Shown here: in pieces, positions 1 through 7,359 of the stretch | How positions within the stretch are numbered: position 1 is the stretch's first letter | How the letters are laid out: each line of letters starts with the position of its first letter | Source: Fulvivirga sp. M361 | Lineage (GTDB): Bacteria; Bacteroidota; Bacteroidia; Cytophagales; Cyclobacteriaceae | NCBI RefSeq assembly: GCF_007097395.1 | Contig: NZ_VKDC01000009.1 | Coordinates: forward strand, 1-64,000 | Length of the DNA stretch: 64,000 nucleotides | Direction: 5' to 3' | Program-made: the position numbers and the translations under genes | The notes under the pieces: model-generated | What the model was told of the DNA's origin: nothing | Databases searched by the model: none | What the model saw: only the letters and a program-made list of their open reading frames with translations

Positions 1-458
1 GTAGGAACGCTGCGCTTAACCGACGACCAGTTCAATAAAAAAAGCCTCGTTTAATACCGAAATAAGGCACTCTCAGTCGCTCGGGTTTCCGAGTGACGAC
101 TATCAATTAGGCCTCCGGCCGGTTACTTCAAATGTCATCTTTCACCCCCTGGCGCGCATATAGCGATAGCGCTATGCGGGCTGATTTAGGAATAGGATTT
201 GTAATCCGGGTGTACTTTAGAGGTAGCTTTCGGGGTATGATACGGCAATGTTTTATCATAAAAACTATCCAAAATAAGTTCATCAAGAATATGCGCATTA
301 CAAATGCTAAATGTTCGATCTTAAAAGAAAATGGGAACGCATTACGCTTTGCTAAATACGCTCCGGAAGGAGATATCCGGAATATTCACCTTAGTCCACA
401 GATAGAAAATGCTGCCGTAAATGAAGCCCGAGCGGACGCTCTATCCAGGTTGTAGGTC
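1..458. repeat. Structured repeat, copy 1 (may begin before the window)
   Basis: First unit of a tandem pair: the opening bases (GTAGGAACGCTGCGCTTAAC...) recur at 459. It carries several small inverted repeats: a hairpin at 76-97 (GTCGCTCGG / CCGAGTGAC), GGCC-tcc-GGCC at 110-120, an imperfect palindrome at 153-177 (GCGCATATAGCG / CGCTATGCG), and 5-bp stems with 3-base loops such as GGATT-tgt-AATCC and GCATT-aca-AATGC. An open frame of 107 codons starts at 132, but changes between copies are not concentrated at third positions, so I read the unit as non-coding. The many palindromes recall REP/MITE-type elements; that class is inference. Confidence 0.75.
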
Positions 459-870
459 GTAGGAACGCTGCGCTTAACCGACGACCAGTTCAATAAAAAA
501 AGCCTCGTTTAATACCGAAATAAGGCACTCTCAGTCGCTCGGGTTTCCGAGTGACGACTATCAATTAGGCCTCCGGCCGGTTTTAGTAATTAAGACTTCA
601 AATGTCATCTTTCACCCCCTGGCGCGCATATAGCGATAGCGCCATGCATGCTGGTTTAGGAATAGGATTTGTAATCCGGGTGTACTTTAGAGGTAGCTTT
701 CGGGGTATGATACCTCAATATTTTACCATAAAAACTATCCAAAATAAGTTCATCAAGCATATGCGCATTACAGATGCTAAATATTCGACCTTAAAAGAAA
801 ATAGGAATGCGTTACGATTTGCTAAATGCACTCCAAGGGGATGCTGCGCTTAGCCGATGACCAGCTCAGG
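459..870. repeat. Structured repeat, copy 2, ending in a second head segment
   Basis: It repeats copy 1 with scattered substitutions and a 12-base insertion (TTAGTAATTAAG) after the GGCC hairpin. Its right end (about 840-870) again resembles the head of the unit (GCTGCGCTTAGCCGATGACCAG against GCTGCGCTTAACCGACGACCAG). The region therefore reads head-body-head-body-head, as expected for a tandem array made by unequal exchange. The 83-codon open frame inside is probably not a gene. Confidence 0.75.
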
Positions 871-916
871 GGCGACCAGTACAAGGAAAAGGAGCCGCGG
901 GAAGCACCTGTTATCT

Positions 917-1441
917 CTATTGGATACGTATGCCCTGCGTTACAAAAGATAGTCCCTGTGTTCCCATGGTGGAGCTCATGACTGCCTCAAACAAGGGTTC
1001 CGGACAACCTTTTGGTATTTTCCATTCAAAAATAAAGTTTGAACCTGTTCCTCCTTCAATATCGATTTCATCAATTACTATTTCGGCCGTTTCCAAAGGG
1101 CTTAAATAAATGGGGTGGTCAAAATACACTCTAACGGATTTACCGTATGTGTCATAGTAGGACGCTTTTAGAATATATATCGTGTCCATGTCGCTTATAT
1201 TTCTCAAGCTTACCATAGACGTGAGGTTATACCTGTTATGTTCTGATAAATTGTAGATCTGGGAGTAAATAGAAAGGTATGATTTGCCGTATTGCAGGCT
1301 ATCTTTTTTGCTGATGTCAATGGTCTTCTTCGACCAGGTTTCAGGGCTGGTTGAGCTTATTTCCTTTTGTTTATCACAACTCCATAATCCGGATACAATC
1401 AGTAGTATTATAAAATATGATCTCATTCGTGTGGTTTTCAA
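917..1441 (-). CDS. DUF3124 family lipoprotein
   Basis: A 174-residue exported lipoprotein of unknown function. The N-terminus has a basic start, a hydrophobic stretch and a lipobox ending LWSC (Cys22), so it should be lipid-anchored in the envelope. The rest matches the DUF3124 pattern: a YSQIYNL segment near residue 60, a VSLRNISDMDTIYI strand, and a conserved C-terminal part with GTGSNFIFEWKIP and EAVMSSTMGTQGLSFVTQGI. No catalytic residues are apparent. It is isolated between repeat copies and transcribed leftwards. A palindromic GTATATAC pair lies directly upstream. The family assignment is from memory of the motif and is fairly secure; the function is unknown. Confidence 0.8.
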   Translation of the reverse strand: MKTTRMRSYFIILLIVSGLWSCDKQKEISSTSPETWSKKTIDISKKDSLQYGKSYLSIYSQIYNLSEHNRYNLTSMVSLRNISDMDTIYILKASYYDTYGKSVRVYFDHPIYLSPLETAEIVIDEIDIEGGTGSNFIFEWKIPKGCPEPLFEAVMSSTMGTQGLSFVTQGIRIQ

Positions 1442-1444
1442 ATG

Positions 1445-1467
1445 GTATATACTGTTTTAGTATATAC
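1445..1467. promoter_or_regulatory. Paired GTATATAC palindromes upstream of the DUF3124 gene
   Basis: Two copies of the self-complementary octamer GTATATAC (1445-1452 and 1460-1467) flank a 7-base spacer, three bases upstream of the DUF3124 start codon. As both a direct and an inverted repeat it could be an operator or a leader hairpin. No regulator is assigned. Confidence 0.3.
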
Positions 1468-1708
1468 GTAACAATGCACTTTTTTTGTAATTATTTTTCC
1501 AATTATAATACACTAACCAATAGCGTCCAAAACGTTTTCGGATTGGATCTACTATTAGGTTCAGCTCATAAATAAGGCATATAAATGCTCTTTATTAAAA
1601 CAGAACCCCCTGTGTTTGATTTTTAGCTCGATTTGGCGGGTGATCAAAAGGTTTGTCCAACCATCTGTGCAGGTCAATTTTCACAAATAAGTTCAACCTG
1701 AGAAAAGC
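1468..1708. other. Intergenic stretch without recognisable gene
   Basis: AT-rich sequence between the DUF3124 gene and repeat copy 3. I see no convincing reading frame, RNA gene or terminator. It presumably holds the promoter of the leftward DUF3124 gene. Confidence 0.4.
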
Positions 1709-2015
1709 CACTCTCAGTCGCTCGGGTTTCCGAGTGACGACTATCAATTAGGCCTCCGGCCGGTTACTTCAAATGTCATCTTTCACCCCCTGGCGCGCAT
1801 ATAGCGATAGCGCTATGCGTGCTGATTTAGGGATAGGATTTGTAATCCGGGTGTACTTTAGAGGTAGCTTTCGGGGTATGATACGGCAATGTTTTATCAT
1901 AAAAACTATCCAAAATAAGTTCAACAAGCATATGCGCATTACAGATGCTAAATATTCGACCTTAAAAGAAAATAGGAACGCATTACGCTTTGCTAAATGC
2001 GCTCTGGAAGGGCAA
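1709..2015. repeat. Structured repeat, copy 3 (head missing)
   Basis: Similarity starts at CACTCTCAGTCGCTCGGG and continues through all the body palindromes to CTCTGGAAGG. The roughly 65-base head present in copies 1 and 2 is absent. The 82-codon frame at 1773-2021 matches those of copies 1 and 2 only because the DNA is repeated. Confidence 0.75.
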
Positions 2016-2021
2016 GCTTAA

Positions 2022-2588
2022 GCCAGACGGGGATATATGTAGTCCATGTTCATCGTTGGTTTTTCTAACTACATGCTTTTTTTGATCCCAGAAGCCGTTT
2101 TCATTAGGGGCTACAATTATCAATTAATCGATTCTAAATTATATTCCCCTCGACCTCATTCAACTGTTTCGAAAGCAAAATTTGCCGTTTTTCGCATGAA
2201 CTTTGCTGTTTTCTGCATGAATCTTGCTGTTTTTCGCTTAGATGTTTTGCCCATTATCTTCTCAATTTTGCACATTCATGGCAAGAGTGAATTTTCAAAC
2301 AATGACCATTGAGTATGACATCTGGGCACAGTAGTTCTGGCAGAATATCCGGATCTGCCTCAGTTTCTTTCCCAAGCAGTGTTATTTCAGCAGACGCATA
2401 CATTGCTGAATTTCGAATTGGTTACTGCAATGATAATGACCTCTATGTAAGAACATTTGGACCTCAAGTGTATGTGGTTTAAATCAAAACAGAAATTACG
2501 CAGTATTTAAAATGGACATATATTTCCGAAAAACCTTTTTCTTAACTTAAATTTTCAATCGACATGGGACTTTTTGATGATCTATTAT
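2022..2588. other. Degenerate spacer with short open frames
   Basis: No convincing gene. A 55-codon frame at 2315-2482 (+) has a beta-rich, serine-rich composition and could be the C-terminal scrap of a secreted protein. A triplicated 21-mer lies at 2181-2243. The sequence ATGGGACTTTTTGATGATCT near 2562 looks like the start of a frame (MGLFDDLL) that runs straight into a repeat fragment. Confidence 0.35.
2181..2243. repeat. Triplicated 21-bp tandem repeat
   Basis: Three adjacent diverged copies of a 21-mer (TTTGCCGTTTTTCGCATGAAC, TTTGCTGTTTTCTGCATGAAT, CTTGCTGTTTTTCGCTTAGAT, each shown here in full as one unit). In one frame the units would read FAVFRMN, FAVFCMN, LAVFRLD, but the surrounding 88-codon frame does not look like a protein. 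Probably a minisatellite. Confidence 0.6.
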
Positions 2589-2640
2589 ATTCTCCCTGGC
2601 GCACATATAGCGATAGCGCCATGCGTGCTGATTTAAGGAC
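2589..2640. repeat. Structured repeat fragment, copy 4
   Basis: About 50 bases matching the CCCTGGCGCGCATATAGCG palindrome part of the repeat body, followed by unrelated sequence. It interrupts a frame starting at about 2562, which suggests insertion or recombination into a former gene. Confidence 0.6.
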
Positions 2641-3378
2641 GTAGCGTTGATCCGTCATTATATGCATGATTACACCAGGTTGGCAGGTTGGATGCGTTTA
2701 GTTGCTCTGATTCAATCTAAAGATCTGGTGAATCTTGGCTTTCAAAACAAGACGGCCTTTTACCCACTATGCTATGAAAACAATGAATGTAGAAGGACTC
2801 CCTAAGTTCTGTGTAAACACCGTAAGGGCCTTTTTACGTAAGTTAAAGCTATTTTGTGACTGGTGCATGGATAATACAGCACTGTATGAAGAGGCGCTCA
2901 GCAGCTTGGTCAAAGAACACTTTACCCACCTTCACAAATGTTTGATGGTATGTATGTACCGTACCGATAGTCAATACCTATGCTTATTTCAGGCCATATA
3001 TGAAACCTCCATGAGAGCGACTGTGCGCATTGGAGGAACTGAGACAGTACCCTACGGCAAAAAGGAAAAGAACTTCATAAGATGCCGGAAAGGCTATTTT
3101 TAGCTTTCTGTTTCATCGTAAGGCGCTTATTCAAAAGTGAAGAAGTTATTGTACATAAACCCAGACCACACGCAGGTTTTCAGCTCCTGACGAAAAGAAT
3201 CACTTTTAACTACAAGGCCTGTGACAGCACCCCGAAGAGGAATCAATTACACTCACGTATCGGCGTGGTGTGAAAGTAAGCATTCGAAGCACAAGAAGCC
3301 TATTAATCAATTTACCTATGACGAATTGCGACATGTTTTGACACAATTCGAACAGATTTTTAAAACTCCAGACCCTGA
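2641..3378 (+). pseudogene. Gene debris, origin not recognised
   Basis: Protein-like segments occur in shifting frames. From about 2660 a frame reads HDYTRLAGWMRLVALIQSKD and stops near 2800. Another runs 2735-3103. Just before the amidase gene a frame ends with INQFTYDELRHVLTQFEQIF and stops at 3382, overlapping the amidase start (ATGA). No single frame is intact and no family is recognised. I read it as one or more decayed genes next to repeat copy 4. The piece directly upstream of the amidase may once have been translationally coupled to it. Confidence 0.35.
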
Positions 3379-3381
3379 ATT

Positions 3382-4011
3382 ATGAAAATTGAAAATCACT
3401 TACTCAAAAGCCCGAATTGGCTTAAAATGAGGATAGACCATAACCATCATACGCCTAAAACTTCTGGTAAGTTCCCTATAGGGCAGCCTGACACCATCGT
3501 GATCCATTATACCGGAGGGCGTAATGCACTTACCAGCGTTAAAACATTGACCAATCCTAGAGTGAAATCCTCTGCTCATCTGGTCATTGGCCGTACGGGT
3601 AAGATTTACCAAATGATTGCTTTTAATTACATGGCTTGGCATGCAGGTCGTAGCGAATGGGAAGGTCGAAAAAACCTGAATCGTTTTTCGATCGGTATAG
3701 AACTCGATAATGCCGGTAAATTGGAAGAAAGAAAGCTCAACTATTATAGCTGGTTTGGTAAGAAGTACAATGCGGGGGAGGTATACAAAATAGAGCAAAA
3801 TAATGAAAGCCAATCAAAGTGCGAGTATTGGCACGCTTATACTGAAATGCAACTTTATGTGACCTGGAAGGTGTGCCATTTGCTGTGTAGAGCGTATAAC
3901 ATCAAAGAAATAGTTGGTCATAACGAAATATCCCCAGGCTGTAAGATCGACCCCGGACCCGCCTTTCCACTGGATCGCCTGCGCAATGAACTGATCAGTA
4001 CCAGAGCATGA
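3382..4011 (+). CDS. N-acetylmuramoyl-L-alanine amidase (Amidase_2 family)
   Basis: A 209-residue protein predicted to cleave the bond between N-acetylmuramic acid and L-alanine in peptidoglycan. The Amidase_2 fold is shown by IVIHYTGG (zinc ligand His42), WHAGRS at 86-91, IGIELDN around 104-110, and the C-terminal VGHNEISPGCKIDPGPAF with zinc ligand His180 and a DPGPAF tail near residue 190. No signal peptide is visible, so it may act inside the cell on recycled fragments or be delivered by another system. It sits in decayed DNA. A 25-codon frame overlaps its stop at 4008. AmpD-like recycling is one option; a toxin or phage origin is another. Confidence 0.85.
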   Translation: MKIENHLLKSPNWLKMRIDHNHHTPKTSGKFPIGQPDTIVIHYTGGRNALTSVKTLTNPRVKSSAHLVIGRTGKIYQMIAFNYMAWHAGRSEWEGRKNLNRFSIGIELDNAGKLEERKLNYYSWFGKKYNAGEVYKIEQNNESQSKCEYWHAYTEMQLYVTWKVCHLLCRAYNIKEIVGHNEISPGCKIDPGPAFPLDRLRNELISTRA

Positions 4012-4135
4012 CCGTCACTTTCCTCAAAACTAAGCTGAAGGCTGCCAAAAGGCGCTTGGACGAACAGTCAAAATTGTCTCCATAAGGTCAGGATTATGCT
4101 ACCGTTTATTTTATTAACCATTAACCTCAAGAAAA

Positions 4136-4492
4136 ATGATTGAATTAGAAAGAAAAGATTTTATGTCAAATCCACTTTACAAAAGACTACATGATTATTT
4201 AGCCATGCAACATGTTGCTAGTGCTGAAGAACGTCAACTTGTATTAAAAAACGCTCATACAACTAATTGCACCATTATGTGCAGACGATTTACAAGCTCA
4301 CCCAATGACAATCTATTTTGTATGCATTATGACATTATGCTCTCGTTGAACAAAGCCAAAGAAGTCACTTTTAAGATAATGAGAATGGTGATCTATGAAA
4401 ATATAGCAGAATTTGAAACAGACTATAAAGTAACAAAAGAATATTACACTATGAACCTATCGTATGATCATATCAAAAATACGACAAAGTAA
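4136..4492 (+). CDS. Hypothetical protein, 118 residues
   Basis: No family recognised. The composition looks protein-like, with a helical N-terminus (LYKRLHDYLAMQHVASAEER) and a C-terminal half with alternating hydrophobic residues that could form beta strands. There is no signal peptide or membrane segment. A start at the first methionine follows a purine-rich leader (CAAGAAAA). It stands alone between the amidase gene and the sigma-factor remnant, in a region of decay. Confidence 0.55.
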   Translation: MIELERKDFMSNPLYKRLHDYLAMQHVASAEERQLVLKNAHTTNCTIMCRRFTSSPNDNLFCMHYDIMLSLNKAKEVTFKIMRMVIYENIAEFETDYKVTKEYYTMNLSYDHIKNTTK

Positions 4493-4519
4493 CGCCTGCT
4501 TTCCAGGCTTGATAGTAGA

Positions 4520-4852
4520 TTAGTTACGATAATCAATGAGTTTTTCCCGGATCTGTTTCCTGGCGTGAAATATCCTGTTTTTCACCGTGCCGATAGGAAT
4601 ATTGAGCTCATCGGCAATCTCATGATATTTATAACCTTCCGTATAAAGCTTGAAAGGAATGAGTAAGACATCTTTGATCTCATTCATGCATATGTTTATA
4701 TCATTGTATTCATTATTACCGTCCGATGTATTGAACGTATGATTATCCGGTACATTAAGATACTAGCTGTCCTTGGTGTCATCTAAAAAGGTCTTACCCT
4801 TTTGCATTTTGCGGTAGTTATTAATGAACGTATTGCGCATGATGCTAAAGGC
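4520..4852 (-). pseudogene. Truncated ECF sigma-70 factor with internal stop
   Basis: On the minus strand the sequence reads AFSIMRNTFINNYRKMQKGK (end of sigma region 2), then an in-frame TAG at 4763-4765, a variable linker, and region 4: IKDVLLIPFKLYTEGYKYHE, then IADELNIPIGTVKNRIFHAR and a KQIREKLIDYR tail, stopping at 4520-4522. Region 4 normally contacts the -35 element. The first 60 or so residues are missing because similarity to the dispersed repeat starts at the same point (4841-4912). It is therefore a broken extracytoplasmic sigma factor of the type common in Bacteroidota. Confidence 0.8.
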
Positions 4853-4912
4853 TCGAGCTTAGAAGAAAATGGGAACGCATTACGCTTTGCTAAATGCGCT
4901 CCAGAAGGATCA
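4841..4912. repeat. Structured repeat fragment, copy 5
   Basis: Matches the 3' end of the repeat body (GATGCTAAA..., then GAAAATGGGAACGCATTACG and CTTTGCTAAATGCGCTC). It lies at the broken 5' end of the sigma-factor remnant, and its other side touches the stop codon of the next leftward gene. Confidence 0.65.
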
Positions 4913-4914
4913 AC

Positions 4915-5235
4915 TTATAGCTGTTGGTGTTTATTAACATCCGTTAACTTTTCGATCAGTTCAGCTGGGTTTTGCCTGTTGTCCCAGATAAGCAACAGTT
5001 TAAGATATGCCGTATAATTCCGATAAAACAGACGGGTTTGTGATCCAGTTAATGAGGGAGATCTTTCTCTGTTCAATTGACATATATGAAAGTTAATATT
5101 TTTGCGTCCGGAAGTCAATTGATACCAAGTTTCCATATCAAAGCGCTGTAATCCGGACCCGGTTAATTGTGTTTCTTCAGGAATATCTCCTTTCACGTTT
5201 TCTGTGAAAAACCGGATAAAAACCTCACTTAACAT
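4915..5235 (-). CDS. Hypothetical protein, possibly truncated by a repeat
   Basis: A 106-residue frame with protein-like composition (ETWYQLTSGRKNINFHICQL, then YLKLLLIWDNRQNPAELIEK). No family recognised. A GGGGG stretch about 8 bases before the ATG could serve as ribosome binding site. The stop codon abuts repeat fragment 5, so the original C-terminus may have been lost. There is no signal peptide; it is probably cytoplasmic. Confidence 0.45.
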   Translation of the reverse strand: MLSEVFIRFFTENVKGDIPEETQLTGSGLQRFDMETWYQLTSGRKNINFHICQLNRERSPSLTGSQTRLFYRNYTAYLKLLLIWDNRQNPAELIEKLTDVNKHQQL

Positions 5236-5270
5236 TGAAATTACCCCCTTTCCGGTAATCTACCGTAGCA

Positions 5271-5297
5271 CCGCCTAAGCAAAACCGCCTAGCAAAA
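5271..5297. repeat. Direct repeat CCGCCTA(A)GCAAAA x2
   Basis: Two head-to-tail copies (5271-5284 and 5285-5297) in the divergent gap between the leftward hypothetical gene and the rightward small secreted protein gene. It may be an operator; no regulator is assigned. Confidence 0.4.
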
Positions 5298-5337
5298 ACT
5301 ACGCTTTTTAACTCTTATATAGCCATTACCTACAGCC

Positions 5338-5345
5338 TAACTTTG
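5338..5345 (+). promoter_or_regulatory. Candidate -7 element TAACTTTG
   Basis: Matches the Bacteroidota -7 consensus TAnnTTTG, 37 bases before the start at 5382. I find no good TTG at the expected 19-20 bp upstream, so support is partial. Confidence 0.35.
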
Positions 5346-5381
5346 AATTGTTGATTTGAAAGAAACGAAACAGAGAGTAAG

Positions 5382-5717
5382 ATGAAAAATATACTAATAA
5401 TAGCCGTCCTGATGATAGTAAGTTTAAGTGCCGTTAAAGCGAATGTAAACAGCTTAACCCAACACACTCCCGTAGAGCACTTCCAGGCTGAAGCTAAGGA
5501 GAATACCATTACATTAACCTGGGAAATCAGCAGCACGGACAGCACAGAGGATGTAGTGATCAACATCACCAATTTAGAAGGTACAGTGGTATACGAAACT
5601 ACTGCAAAAGGTCACGCTGCCACACTGGCACTTGACGGTAAATTAGAGGCAGGAGTATACATGGCACAGATAAGCGTAGGAAACGTTCAAAAAACTAAGA
5701 GGGTAGTGGTACGATAA
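5382..5717 (+). CDS. Small secreted protein made almost only of a sorting-tail-like domain
   Basis: 111 residues. The signal peptide is about residues 1-20 (MKNILIIAVLMIVSLSAVKA). The rest is one beta-sandwich: ITLTWEISSTDST, INITNLEGTVVYETT, LDGKLEAGVYMAQI and a final KTKRVVVR. The strand pattern (G..VY, L..GVY...I..G......RVVV) is that of C-terminal type IX secretion sorting domains, or of small DUF3244-like secreted proteins. No cargo domain precedes it. It is probably exported and possibly surface-attached; function unknown. A clear intrinsic terminator follows at 5755-5783. Confidence 0.75.
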   Translation: MKNILIIAVLMIVSLSAVKANVNSLTQHTPVEHFQAEAKENTITLTWEISSTDSTEDVVINITNLEGTVVYETTAKGHAATLALDGKLEAGVYMAQISVGNVQKTKRVVVR

Positions 5718-5754
5718 AGATAAAGTTGATTTTGTGGAGAAGGGGGGATTGAAG

Positions 5755-5783
5755 CCTGGTCGTGTAAGCGGCCGGGTTTTTTT
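5755..5783 (+). terminator. Intrinsic terminator of the small secreted protein gene
   Basis: Stem CCTGGTCG / CGGCCGGG (two G-U pairs) with a 6-base loop, followed by seven T residues, 38 bases after the stop codon. Confidence 0.75.
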
Positions 5784-5883
5784 GTTTATGTTGGCCATTT
5801 CTTTCACCTTTTTGACCTGAGGGTCCGGCTTTTTCCGGTACCATTCCATGCAAAGACGATAAGAGGTTTTAGTTTGTCAAGAA

Positions 5884-6099
5884 TTACTCTTCTCCCTTGT
5901 ACAAAAGCTCAATCTTATCCCTGTCCTCCTGTGGAACAGAATTATCCTGAATAAGCCGGAAAGCATCAGAGGCTGATTTAATGTTGTACTTCTCCACGAT
6001 GCTATTTCTTTTTTGTTCTTTCTTTTTCTTACGTATCATGAAAAACAAGCCGACCTGCAATAGCAACACTACAATAGCAAATACCAGAAACGTGTTCAT
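5884..6099 (-). CDS. Small single-pass membrane protein, 71 residues
   Basis: One transmembrane helix at about residues 3-22 (FLVFAIVVLLLQVGLFFMI), then a very basic stretch RKKKKEQKR, which places the C-terminal part in the cytoplasm. The soluble tail is charged and helical (SASDAFRLIQDNSVPQEDRD). No family recognised. Transcribed leftwards; no obvious partner. Confidence 0.65.
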   Translation of the reverse strand: MNTFLVFAIVVLLLQVGLFFMIRKKKKEQKRNSIVEKYNIKSASDAFRLIQDNSVPQEDRDKIELLYKGEE

Positions 6100-6232
6100 A
6101 GACCTCTATCAGAAATAGATTTACCACTAAAAATACTACCTAAAGACTTAATAACGATGGTTTATGGGAGAAAGCTACCGGCAGAGTGTAACAGGAATTG
6201 AAAAAATGACTTTTGTCAGTAGTTAGAACTGT

Positions 6233-6280
6233 AAAAAATTGAGGCCAGATCACCTCGTTTGGTGATTGGCCTCTTTTTAA
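6233..6280. terminator. Bidirectional terminator
   Basis: A long stem: GAGGCCA (6241-6247) pairs with TGGCCTC (6267-6273), and ATCACC pairs with GGTGAT around a TCGTTT loop. It is flanked by AAAAAA on the left and TTTTT on the right, so it can work in both directions. For the minus strand it lies just past the stop of the gene at 6300-6881. Confidence 0.8.
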
Positions 6281-6299
6281 CCTAAACAAAACAAGTATT

Positions 6300-6881
6300 T
6301 TATTTCGTACTCATAGTTACGACGTGATTTCTATTTTTTATATCAAATTGGAAAGAATTCCCTTCCAATTGACTTAAATCATATATTTTTCTGGAACTCT
6401 CTTGTTCTATAATCACCTCCGAAAACACCGGGGTATTCTGGTGATAATAATTCTTGACATTCACAGGAAGTGCGTTGTATTTAGCTACTACCAATGGGAA
6501 TTTTTTGACGTCATTTACGTTCGGAATGTCTGTTTTGGATTCGGTAAACTCAGCAGTACCGGGAATGTTGTGCATGAAACTAACCTCTCTGTAATTCTTA
6601 GAGTCGCTTAGCTTGGTAAAGTAATTTCTCTTAGGTAGATTTTCAAAGTTGAAGGAAGGTGAGGCACCATCGTTACTTTGATGAACCGTGGAATGACTTT
6701 TAGCAACTCTACTGAGCATCTTACGATTGTTCTTGTCTGCGTAAACAAGCCCAAACTCTGTCATGGTGTCTTGTGCTGACACCAACCTGAAAGATGCATT
6801 CTTCGCCTTTTTATCGGAATCTGTTCCGAATGCAACCGAGCCCACTACGAGCACAATTGCCAGCGCAATTAATGATTTCAT
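6300..6881 (-). CDS. Secreted hypothetical protein, 193 residues
   Basis: Begins with a signal peptide (MKSLIALAIVLVVGSVAFGT, cleavage near residue 19), then a charged, beta-rich region with no motif I know. It has no lipobox and no membrane segment after the signal, so it is probably periplasmic or released. It is flanked by its own terminator (6233-6280) and a 265-base leader region, so likely monocistronic. Function unknown. Confidence 0.7.
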   Translation of the reverse strand: MKSLIALAIVLVVGSVAFGTDSDKKAKNASFRLVSAQDTMTEFGLVYADKNNRKMLSRVAKSHSTVHQSNDGASPSFNFENLPKRNYFTKLSDSKNYREVSFMHNIPGTAEFTESKTDIPNVNDVKKFPLVVAKYNALPVNVKNYYHQNTPVFSEVIIEQESSRKIYDLSQLEGNSFQFDIKNRNHVVTMSTK

Positions 6882-7146
6882 ACCTATTCATTTGTTGTTG
6901 TTTGACCAACTATATACACGTGAAAAGGGCTAGAAGATGTTTCGCTTGTTTAGCTAAAAGTTATTAAAGGACATAAAATGGTTTAATCGGCCTTATTTTT
7001 ACATCAATGGGTCAATAAAATTCTTAAACACCTTCAAGGTATTTGTTGTTTTTATTTTACCGGTAAAAGTCGTCTTTCATTAATCATATTTTTTTAAGAC
7101 AGAGCATAATAATAACAGGAACTAGCGTCGGACTTTAACTCGAAAA

Positions 7147-7359
7147 ATGATGGAAAAAATTAAAAGCCCTATTGTTATCACTACGTTGTTTTTGGTTTTC
7201 TACACGCTAAGTCCTTACGTTGGACTACCTTATCCTTTTGTATTTGCTTCTTTCCTGACAGTTAATGTACTGACCATATGGATGGTACTCAGCATATTAA
7301 AAAAGGGCACTCCCAGTAAAAAGACTTTTGAAGAAAAATGGTACGAAGATGTCAGGTAG
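7147..7359 (+). CDS. Small membrane protein, two helices
   Basis: 70 residues with two hydrophobic segments (about 10-27 and 32-50) and a charged tail (KKGTPSKKTFEEKWYEDVR). No family recognised. Its 3' end overlaps the start of the DUF4174 gene, suggesting coupled translation. It opens a run of genes continuing to 8439. Confidence 0.6.
   Translation: MMEKIKSPIVITTLFLVFYTLSPYVGLPYPFVFASFLTVNVLTIWMVLSILKKGTPSKKTFEEKWYEDVR

Noticed and set aside
1-870. CRISPR array in the left repeat region
   Set aside because: Units are about 0.4 kb with no short regular spacers, and no cas gene is present.
132-2021. Three near-identical open frames starting MSSFTPWRAYSD (132, 602, 1773)
   Set aside because: They coincide with the palindrome-rich DNA repeat, differ mainly by amino-acid-changing substitutions and have unrelated C-termini. 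The similarity is that of the DNA, not of a protein family.
2046-2312. 88-codon frame containing FAVFRMN repeats
   Set aside because: The repeat comes from a 21-base tandem repeat. Composition is not protein-like and there is no start context.
2735-3273. Frames of 122 and 63 codons as intact genes
   Set aside because: No family pattern, overlapping frames, and protein-like pieces in other frames. Better read as debris.
3400-3813. 137-codon minus-strand frame opposite the amidase gene
   Set aside because: Shadow of the amidase gene, whose zinc-binding motifs are clear on the plus strand.
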